Source of the DNA: Kutzneria sp044547355
Lineage (GTDB): Bacteria; Actinomycetota; Actinomycetes; Mycobacteriales; Pseudonocardiaceae
DNA: 64,000 nt
Reading direction: 5' to 3'
Assembly: GCF_044547355.1 (NCBI RefSeq)
Contig: NZ_JBIUAG010000019.1
Span: 118,298-182,297 of the forward strand
This document shows positions 37,760-44,015 of the stretch, piece after piece. Position numbers and translations under genes: made by a program. The first letter of the stretch is position 1; each line of letters opens with the position of its first letter. The notes beneath the pieces are model-generated. The model ran no database searches. It had not been told where the DNA came from and saw only the letters and a list, made by a program, of their open reading frames with translations.

Positions 37760-38398
37760 GTGCTAAACACCATGACTCGCACTGCGGTATTCGTGTGCGC
37801 GACCGACCCGATCCTGCGTGGTGGCATCGTGATGGCGCTGCGCGGGCGACCGGAGATCCAGCTCGTCGACGACGCCCAGGCCGATCCGGCCCGGACCGTC
37901 GTGCTCGCGGTGGGGGACCGCTTCGACGAGCGGGTGACCGCGCTGCTGCGTCGCATGCGCGGCCGCGGCTACCGGCGCATCGTGCTGGTGGCCGGGGACA
38001 TCGACGACAACGAGGTGCTGGCGGCCGTGCAGTCGGGGGTCTGCGCAGTGGCCCGGCGCGGCGAGATCGACGCCGACGCGCTGGTCCGCCTGGTCAACGC
38101 GGCCCGGGCCGGGGAGGGCTCCATGCCGCCGGACCTGCTGGGCCGCCTGCTGGACCGGGTCGGTCGGCTCCAGACGAAGGTGCTCGAGCCGCGGGGGCTG
38201 CGGCTGTCGGGCATCTCCGCCCGGGAGACCGACGTGCTGCGCCTGATCGCGCAGGGCCTGAGCACCCGGGAGATCGCCAAGAAGCTGTGCTACTCCGAAC
38301 GGACCGTCAAGAGCCTGCTGCACGACGTGACGGTGCGGTTCGAACTGCGCAACCGCTCGCACGCCGTGGCCTTCGCGGTGCGTGAGGGCCTGATCTGA
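37760..38398 (+). CDS. LuxR/NarL-type regulator with degenerate receiver
   Basis: A 212-aa regulator. The first about 120 residues resemble a receiver domain in layout (TAVFVCATDPILRGGIVMAL, VLVAGDIDDNEVLAAVQSGV) but lack the phospho-acceptor Asp site. The C-terminal HTH reads ISARETDVLRLIAQGLSTREI then AKKLCYSERTVKSLLHDV, a NarL-type motif. GTG 37760 is selected because AGGGGA is 5 bp upstream; ATG 37739 and 37772 lack ribosome sites. The family is widespread in actinomycetes and is probably phosphorylation independent. Confidence 0.85.
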   Translation: MLNTMTRTAVFVCATDPILRGGIVMALRGRPEIQLVDDAQADPARTVVLAVGDRFDERVTALLRRMRGRGYRRIVLVAGDIDDNEVLAAVQSGVCAVARRGEIDADALVRLVNAARAGEGSMPPDLLGRLLDRVGRLQTKVLEPRGLRLSGISARETDVLRLIAQGLSTREIAKKLCYSERTVKSLLHDVTVRFELRNRSHAVAFAVREGLI

Positions 38399-38514
38399 CC
38401 GGGAGTCAGGCGGAGGGGAACGGCGCGGCGTCAGGGACCGCACCGCTCCCGTCAGGCCCGGAGGTGGCGCAGCAGCGGGGACCGCACCACCTCCACCGCT
38501 TGTGATCCGGCGTT

Positions 38515-38568
38515 CAACGCCAGGAAAGGCCCTTTCACTGCGCAGTGAAAGGGCCTTTCCTGGCGTTG
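38515..38568. terminator. 54-bp perfect palindrome between convergent genes
   Basis: Arms 38515-38541 and 38542-38568 are exact reverse complements with no spacer, so 27 bp could pair or extrude as a cruciform. It lies between the LuxR-type gene and the SulP-carbonic anhydrase gene, which converge. CGTTCAACGC followed by AAAGGCCCTTTC relates it to the repeats at 10058-10147 and 35148-35200. Confidence 0.85.
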
Positions 38569-38613
38569 AGGGGGTGGTGTGGGCGGGCGGCTGCCGTCCC
38601 AGCACCCCGGGGA

Positions 38614-40857
38614 TCACACGGTGATGTCGCGCAGGGCCCGGCGGTCGGGGTCGACCAGGAAGGCCTTGGCGGCGGCGATGTCGAAGTACATGCCGACCAG
38701 CTTGACCCGGCCCGCCGCCACGGCCGCGGCGACGTTGGGGTAGCCCCGCAGGTTGTCCAGCTGCTGGGCGACGTTGGCCAGGCACAGCCGTTCGTTGGCC
38801 GGCAGCTCGGCGTCCTCGCCGGCGGTGGCGGCCAGCCGCAGCAGGCTGGGCTCGGCGTGGCGCAGCCAGTCGTAGAGCGCGGAACCCTCGCCGACCGACT
38901 GGGCCAGCACGGCCTTCATGGCCCCGCAGTCGGAGTGCCCGCAGACCACGATCTCCTGCACGCCCAACACATCCACGGCGTACTCGACGGCCGCGCCGAC
39001 CGAGGCGTCCGAGCCGTGCGAGGGCACCAGGTTGCCGACGTTGCGCAGGCTGAACTGGTCGCCCGGGCCGCTGCTGGTGAACATGTTGGGCAGCAGCCGG
39101 GAATCCGAGCAGGTGATGAACAGCTGCTTGGGCTTCTGCCCGCGCTCGACCAGCTCGCTCAGGAACGGCCGCACCAGGTCGGCGGCGTGCTTGTCGAACG
39201 CCCGCACGCCGGCGATCAGGTGGTCGTCGTCCTCGGCCTGGGCCGGCAGCTCCACGTCGGCCGGGGTGGACAGCTGCCAGTGCGACCACGGGGCGAACCA
39301 GCGCGGCGGTACCGTGGAGCGGATGGACTTGCGCCGGGCCGGCCGGCCGCCGATGGCCCGGTGGTACCAGCTGTCCAGCACCTCGTCCACGCGGACCTTG
39401 CCGCCGGTGCGCTCGTAGCCGACGCGCCAGTCGTTGATCACCTCGAACACGCCGTGGTCCATGAAGTCGACGTGCAGCTCCAGCACCACGTTCTGGCGCA
39501 ACGGAATCGCCCGCAGCTCGCGGACCAGCCGGCCGGCGCCCAGGAACACCAGGGAGCCGTGCACGGTGACCAGCCAGCGGCCGTCGGCCTGGCGGACCTC
39601 CACAGTGGAGTGTGTGAGCCGGTAGAACGCCCGCACCAGCGCGACCGCGAGACCGACCAGCACACCCTCGACCAGACCGAACGCGATCACGCCCAGCAGC
39701 GTCGCGGCGTACACCACCATTTCCCGGTGCCGCCACAGCTGCTTCATGTGGGCGACGCTGACCAGCTTGACGCCGATCACCACCAGCACCGCGGCCAGCG
39801 CGGCCATCGGGATCTGCCGCAGCACGGTGGCCAGCAGCAGCACGGCCAGCAGCATCCAGAGGCCGTGCATGACGGTGGACCACCGGGTCCTGGCGCCGGC
39901 GGCGACGTTGGTGGAGCTGCGCACGATCACGCCGGTCACCGGCAGGCCGCCGAGCGCGCCGGACACCATGTTGGCCGTGCCCTGGGCGATGAGCTCCTTG
40001 TCCAGGTTGGCCCGCGGGCCGTCGTGCAGCTTGTCCACGGCTACCGCCGACAGCAGCGACTCCACGCTGGCCACCAGGGCCACGGTCAGCACGCCGCCGA
40101 TGATGGCCAGCACCGGACCGCTGGGCAGCTGCGGCAGCACGACCTCGTTGATGATGTCCGAGGGCAGCGACACGCGGACCAGGTCGAGCTGGAAGCCGGC
40201 GGCCACCGCTGTGCCCAGGCCCACCGCGACCAGCGGGGCCGGCACCACGTTGACCCTGGGCAGCTTGGGCCACAGCATCATCACCGCGATGGTGAGCGCG
40301 CCGACCAGCAGCGCGCCGGGGTGCAGGCCGATGATCTGGGCCGGCAGCTCCAGGATGTTGTCGAGCACGGTGCCCTGGTTGGTCCCGCCCAGCATGACGT
40401 GCAGCTGGCCGATGGCGATGGTGACGCCGATGCCGGCCAGCATGCCGTGCACCACGGCGGGCGACAGCGACAGCGCGAGGCGGCCGACCCGGGTCAGGCC
40501 GAGCAGGATCTGGAGCAGGCCCGCGCCGACCGTGATGGCGGCGGTGGCGGCCCAGCCGAACTGGGCGACCAGCCCGGCGACGATCACCGTGAGGCCGGCG
40601 GCCGGGCCGGCGACCTGGAGCGGGGCGCCGCTGAGCAGGCCGCCCAGCACACCGCCGACGACGGCGGCGATGAGGCCGGCGATCAGTGGCGCGCCGGAGG
40701 CGGCGGCGATGCCCAGCGACAGCGGGACGGCGACCAGGAAGACCACGAAGGACGCGGGTAGGTCGTACCGCAGCACGGCCCGGACACCGGTGGGCGGGCC
40801 GGTGTCGGCCTCGTTACCCGGATGCGCCTTCTTCGAGCGGGACTCGGAAACAGACAA
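38614..40857 (-). CDS. SulP-family anion transporter fused to beta-carbonic anhydrase
   Basis: A 747-aa fusion. Residues about 25-410 form a SulP membrane domain of roughly 10-14 helices (LPASFVVFLVAVPLSLGIAAASG, VAGPAAGLTVIVAGL, GMLAGIGVTIAIGQLHVMLGG). A cytosolic region of degenerate STAS character (VRQADGRWLVTVHGSLVFLGA) follows, then a beta-carbonic anhydrase domain with zinc ligands C583 (CSDSR), H641 and C644 (CGHSDCG). Such fusions are thought to import or channel bicarbonate by interconverting it with CO2 at the inner face; this is inference from architecture. ATG 40857. It lies downstream of a 54-bp palindrome and has about 1 kb of little coding content upstream. Confidence 0.93.
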   Translation of the reverse strand: MSVSESRSKKAHPGNEADTGPPTGVRAVLRYDLPASFVVFLVAVPLSLGIAAASGAPLIAGLIAAVVGGVLGGLLSGAPLQVAGPAAGLTVIVAGLVAQFGWAATAAITVGAGLLQILLGLTRVGRLALSLSPAVVHGMLAGIGVTIAIGQLHVMLGGTNQGTVLDNILELPAQIIGLHPGALLVGALTIAVMMLWPKLPRVNVVPAPLVAVGLGTAVAAGFQLDLVRVSLPSDIINEVVLPQLPSGPVLAIIGGVLTVALVASVESLLSAVAVDKLHDGPRANLDKELIAQGTANMVSGALGGLPVTGVIVRSSTNVAAGARTRWSTVMHGLWMLLAVLLLATVLRQIPMAALAAVLVVIGVKLVSVAHMKQLWRHREMVVYAATLLGVIAFGLVEGVLVGLAVALVRAFYRLTHSTVEVRQADGRWLVTVHGSLVFLGAGRLVRELRAIPLRQNVVLELHVDFMDHGVFEVINDWRVGYERTGGKVRVDEVLDSWYHRAIGGRPARRKSIRSTVPPRWFAPWSHWQLSTPADVELPAQAEDDDHLIAGVRAFDKHAADLVRPFLSELVERGQKPKQLFITCSDSRLLPNMFTSSGPGDQFSLRNVGNLVPSHGSDASVGAAVEYAVDVLGVQEIVVCGHSDCGAMKAVLAQSVGEGSALYDWLRHAEPSLLRLAATAGEDAELPANERLCLANVAQQLDNLRGYPNVAAAVAAGRVKLVGMYFDIAAAKAFLVDPDRRALRDITV

Positions 40858-41049
40858 GGCTGGACTCCCCAGAGTTCGTTGGCTGATGGTCCGTGACCTC
40901 CATGATGCCGAGAGTCACCCCCTGGGAGGGTCAACGGACTGTAAATATTACTTTACCCTCAGCCTGGACCGGAGAAGTGGTCCCGGTCACGCTCTTTTGG
41001 GTGAGAGTTCCGCCAAGTTTGCCCGTTTTCCTACTACCCAACGTGATCG

Positions 41050-41241
41050 CTACTGCGACAGAAGGGCGGCGAATCCGTCGATGACGCTGCTCAGCCCTTG
41101 TTCGGACAGCAGGCTCTCCCGGTTCGGCGCGTGCGGAACCGTCGCCTCCGTCCAGTATCGAGTGAGCCTCGGGTAAAAACCGCTGCTCATGACCGTTTCC
41201 GCATATCGCCCCTGGCCTTGGATATACCGGGCGAAGTCCTG
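41050..41241 (-). pseudogene. Possible TetR-family C-terminal remnant
   Basis: An open frame ending in TAG at 41050 encodes RYIQGQGRYAETVMSSGFY, then PRLTRYWTEATV and a terminal LSSVIDGFAALLSQ. This resembles the last about 60 residues of the TetR_C ligand domain, whose members end in a helix of the type LDGLAALL. No HTH is found upstream in any frame, and the preceding residues look non-coding. The reading is tentative; it may also be a chance ORF. Confidence 0.35.
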
Positions 41242-41662
41242 GCCGTCCAAAGCGGCTCCGCGCTGCGCACACTGTTCGGGCCGGGTATTGGCGGGCTGCC
41301 CGTCGGGGGGCGGGTTCAGCGACGCCGGCTTCTGCAACCATGGCGAGCTGGGTCGAGGGCGCGCGTCTGGTCGGTGTCACCGACTCGAGACCTGGGGCGG
41401 CGCGACCTACGTGGCCAAGAATATTGGCGATGTCATGCAACTGGCCGGAGTTGAGGAACTTTCATGTACGGCCGACCGCTGGCCCGGCAGTCGTAATCTG
41501 CTTCGCCACATGCGCTTCTCGGGTGGTGCCAGGCATCCCCTGTGTCGTCGCGCCCCACCTGTCCCGCCCGCCCCTCGCCCCCCTGCTATCTCCACGTGTG
41601 GCGCCGGGAGTCGAATGTGGTCCACATGGGGAAAAACGGGTCACTCGATCGGGTGCGGTAGG

Positions 41663-41718
41663 CACACACGATCCCCGCCCGGCGATGGTCTGGGAGTTGG
41701 GCGGGGATCGCGTGTGTG
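41663..41718. terminator. Long imperfect hairpin
   Basis: The arms CACACACGATCCCCGCCC (41663-41680) and its near-complement at 41699-41718 pair over about 18 bp with one 2-nt bulge; the loop is 18 nt. It lies about 110 bp beyond the stop of the 118-aa gene on the minus strand and could terminate it. Confidence 0.55.
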
Positions 41719-41824
41719 TCCCGGGTGGCGCGGGGAGGGGGCGTACGGGGGTGAAGCGCCACCCGGATCGACCACGGACTCGGGGTCCGCGTCGTCTGTG
41801 GGGAGAAAACGCCTGGTCGGACCC

Positions 41825-42181
41825 TCAACCGGCGCTGCGGAGATGGCGGCGGCCGGCCGGCGCCGCCGGGGTCGCCTCGTCCCTGGTCGCCCGCTGCTCC
41901 TCGCCGCGGGTGATCGTCAGGCACAGGTGCGCGGCCAGGTAGGCGCGGCACGGGGAGGGCAGCCGCCGGCTGAAGCGGCGGGTGCGGCAGGTGGGGCAGC
42001 GGCCGTTCTCGTCGGGCTGGTGTTCGTCGAGCAGGGCCTTGAGGGCGGTCACCATGCGGGGTAGCTCGGCCCGGGCCAGGCCGATCGCGGTACGGTCGTC
42101 TGCCTTGGCGGCCAGTCGCATCAGGTCGGACAAATGCTCATGCAGGGACTTGTCGAGTTGACTGAACACGCTGGTGGGCAT
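41825..42181 (-). CDS. Small protein with CxxC zinc-binding motif
   Basis: A 118-aa protein, family not named. The N-terminal half is helical (SQLDKSLHEHLSDLMRLAAKADD). The middle has CPTCRTRRFSRRLPSPC, a CxxC...C arrangement that could bind zinc together with C87 in AHLCLTI. The C-terminus is Ala/Arg-rich. It lies 9 bp after the 72-aa gene on the same strand, and the pair is divergent from the XRE gene at 42591. The association of small genes with XRE-DUF5753 regulators recurs in this group of actinomycetes. Function unknown. Confidence 0.65.
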   Translation of the reverse strand: MPTSVFSQLDKSLHEHLSDLMRLAAKADDRTAIGLARAELPRMVTALKALLDEHQPDENGRCPTCRTRRFSRRLPSPCRAYLAAHLCLTITRGEEQRATRDEATPAAPAGRRHLRSAG

Positions 42182-42190
42182 GGGGTCGGG

Positions 42191-42409
42191 TCACCCGGCC
42201 CTGTTCACGAGCAGGGCGGTGGCCTCTTCGATGGCGCGCTCCAGGCTCTTGCGCAACTGGTTCGCCTCGGCGATGGACAGGGTGGAGGTCTCGGCGGGCG
42301 GTGAGATCATGACGATCCGGCCGGGTCCGGACCACACCTGCACCTGCCGCTTCCGGTCCAGCGCGTCCAGGCAGGCGATGTCCCAACGACGTCCGGTGAA
42401 CTCGGTCAT
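42191..42409 (-). CDS. Small conserved protein upstream of XRE gene
   Basis: A 72-aa protein. The sequence runs from a beta-rich N-terminus (KRQVQVWSGPGRIVMISPP) to a C-terminal helix (SIAEANQLRKSLERAIEEAT). The start is ATG 42409 with AAGGA 6 bp upstream. The gene precedes the 118-aa gene by 9 bp. It is divergent from the XRE-DUF5753 gene (181 bp), which could regulate it. No family assignment. Confidence 0.65.
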   Translation of the reverse strand: MTEFTGRRWDIACLDALDRKRQVQVWSGPGRIVMISPPAETSTLSIAEANQLRKSLERAIEEATALLVNRAG

Positions 42410-42590
42410 CCTTGGTCCTTCCACGGTTGGTGGGTGGCACCCGCTTGACATCCCCGGAGCGGCGTGTTGGCTAGCAGCCTGCGACCGCACGACGGGTTTC
42501 TGCAAGTTGCACTACACGATTGGATGACAGGCCTTTGCCGGCCCTCAAGTCCCGTTCCACACTGAGTTTCGTGCGAAAGGCGGTTGACAG

Positions 42591-43439
42591 GTGACCATGC
42601 AACCGAGCCCCACGGTTCGCAAGCGTCGTCTCGCCAGTGAGCTGCGCCGGCTGCGAGAGGCGGCCGGGCTGACCATCGAGGACGTCGGCGAGAAATTGGA
42701 GTGCTCGCCGTCCAAGATCAGTCGCATCGAGACGCTGCGGGTCGGGGTCACGCCCCGGGACGTGCGCGACATGCTGCTGCTCTACGGGGTGCCGGAGGAA
42801 CAGCGCGAGTACCTCGTGCAGATCGCCCGCGAGGCCCGGATCAAGGGTTGGTGGGAGTCCTTCGGCGATGTCGGGCGCGGAGCCTTCCTCGGCTTCGAGG
42901 CCGAGGCGGCCATCCTGCGCACCTACAACGCGATGCTGGTGCCCGGACTCGCGCAGAGCGAGGCCTACATCCGGGCGCTGATCGCCGAGGGTGCGCCGGA
43001 CATGTCGCCGGACGAGGCGGAACGCCGGATCACGATGCGCTTGACGCGCAAGCGGATCCTGGAGCGCGAGGACCCGCCGCGGGTGTCCTTCGTGCTCGAC
43101 GAGAGCGTGCTGCGGCGTCCGGTCGGCGGCCCCGACGTGATGCGGACCCAGCTGGAACACCTGGTGGACCTGTCCACCCGGCCGAACGTCACCTTCCAGG
43201 TGATCCCTTTCGCACACCGCTCGTACCCCGGTATGGGCGCGTCATTCGTGATCATGGAATTCCCCGATCCCGCCGACCGAGACGTGGTCTACGTCGAAGG
43301 AACGGTCGACGGGACGTTCCAGGAGAACGCCGATGAGGTCGACTACTACTCGATGCTGTGGGGGCATCTGGTCGCCGCGGGGCTCAGCCCCAAGGACTCG
43401 ATCGCCTTCATCGCGGACGCGGCCAGTCAATTCGACTAG
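42591..43439 (+). CDS. XRE-family regulator with DUF5753 domain
   Basis: A 282-aa protein. The N-terminal HTH_31/XRE motif (about 12-70) reads LASELRRLREAAGLTIEDVG and CSPSKISRIE. The remaining about 190 residues are DUF5753, seen in WWESFGDVGRGAFLGFEAEA, LVPGLAQSEAYIRALI, and FQVIPFAHRSYPGMG. In actinomycetes these genes are almost always paired with a DUF397 gene, as here (58 bp downstream), in the BldB/WhiJ-like developmental regulator style. GTG start with GACAGG 1-6 bp upstream, which is weak. Confidence 0.93.
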   Translation: MTMQPSPTVRKRRLASELRRLREAAGLTIEDVGEKLECSPSKISRIETLRVGVTPRDVRDMLLLYGVPEEQREYLVQIAREARIKGWWESFGDVGRGAFLGFEAEAAILRTYNAMLVPGLAQSEAYIRALIAEGAPDMSPDEAERRITMRLTRKRILEREDPPRVSFVLDESVLRRPVGGPDVMRTQLEHLVDLSTRPNVTFQVIPFAHRSYPGMGASFVIMEFPDPADRDVVYVEGTVDGTFQENADEVDYYSMLWGHLVAAGLSPKDSIAFIADAASQFD

Positions 43440-43497
43440 GCCCCGGCCGGTCCGTGCGGCAGGCGGGCGAGGGGCTGCAACCAAGGAGTGTGCTGTC

Positions 43498-43704
43498 GTG
43501 ATCGAAACCCAGGCCGACCTGACCTGGCGCAAGAGCAGCTTCAGCGGTCCCCGCGACGTCTGCTGCGTGGAAATCGCCTTCGCCGGGGCGGACACCGCCG
43601 TGCGCGACTCCAAGAACCCGGCCGGCGGCGCGCTGCTGGTCGGCGAGTCGAGCTGGCGCCGTTTTCTGGCCACCGCCAGCCGGGACGGGTTCCGGCGGGC
43701 CTGA
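43498..43704 (+). CDS. DUF397 domain protein
   Basis: A 68-aa protein, the standard partner of XRE-DUF5753 regulators. The DUF397 pattern is visible: LTWRKSSFSG, CVEIAFAG, AVRDSKNP and a terminal WRRFLATAS. GTG 43498 is chosen from the AAGGAG at 43483-43488. WhiJ-DUF397 pairs are thought to act by protein-protein contact, with the small protein antagonising the DNA-binding partner, and some have been proposed to be toxin-antitoxin-like. A terminator follows. Confidence 0.92.
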   Translation: MIETQADLTWRKSSFSGPRDVCCVEIAFAGADTAVRDSKNPAGGALLVGESSWRRFLATASRDGFRRA

Positions 43705-43759
43705 GGCCCGCGCGAGCCGTCGGCGCCGTGGGGCGCCCGACCCCACGGCGCATGAGAGC

Positions 43760-43789
43760 GGCCTCGGACGAAGGCGCGCGTCCGAGGCC
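43760..43789 (+). terminator. Terminator after XRE-DUF397 pair
   Basis: Perfect 11-bp arms GGCCTCGGACG (43760-43770) and its complement (43779-43789) with an 8-nt loop, 55 bp after the DUF397 stop. Confidence 0.65.
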
Positions 43790-43800
43790 GGTCACTGGGG

Positions 43801-43866
43801 GACGCGAACCGATCGATGTTCCGCCGCCGCGGGCTGTTGCCCTCTGCACATCGATCGGCCCGCGTC
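43801..43866. repeat. Long-loop inverted repeat upstream of the first SARP gene
   Basis: GACGCG and CCGATCGATGT (43801-43819) pair with ACATCGATCGG and CGCGTC (43848-43866) around a 28-nt centre; 17 of 19 positions pair. It stands 150 bp before the SARP start. It could be a second terminator arm or a regulator site. The remainder of the 311-bp gap 43705-44015 shows no gene. Confidence 0.5.
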
Positions 43867-44015
43867 GTCGGTGGGGAGCTTGCGGGCTCCGGCTGGTTCC
43901 ATCGGGTGGAACTGGTAACAATGATTACTGATCCGTCCACACAACCTCTGGAGTACGTCTGGAGGCCCGATTAGGCTTCGACCGCCGCGCCGTGGCGGCA
44001 TGGAGGGCTGATCGC

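Larger units (their letters stand above)
40858..41824. other. Poorly coding region of about 970 bp
   Basis: Between the SulP-carbonic anhydrase start and the 118-aa gene I see no complete gene. The first 200 bp are noticeably less GC-rich and should carry the SulP promoter. A possible TetR C-terminal remnant is at 41050-41241 on the minus strand and a long hairpin at 41663-41718. Open frames on the plus strand here have no recognisable domain. Confidence 0.5.

Noticed and set aside
41340..41942. A 200-codon plus-strand ORF
   Set aside because: No recognisable domain, no ribosome site, and the 3' part is antisense to the better supported 118-aa gene.
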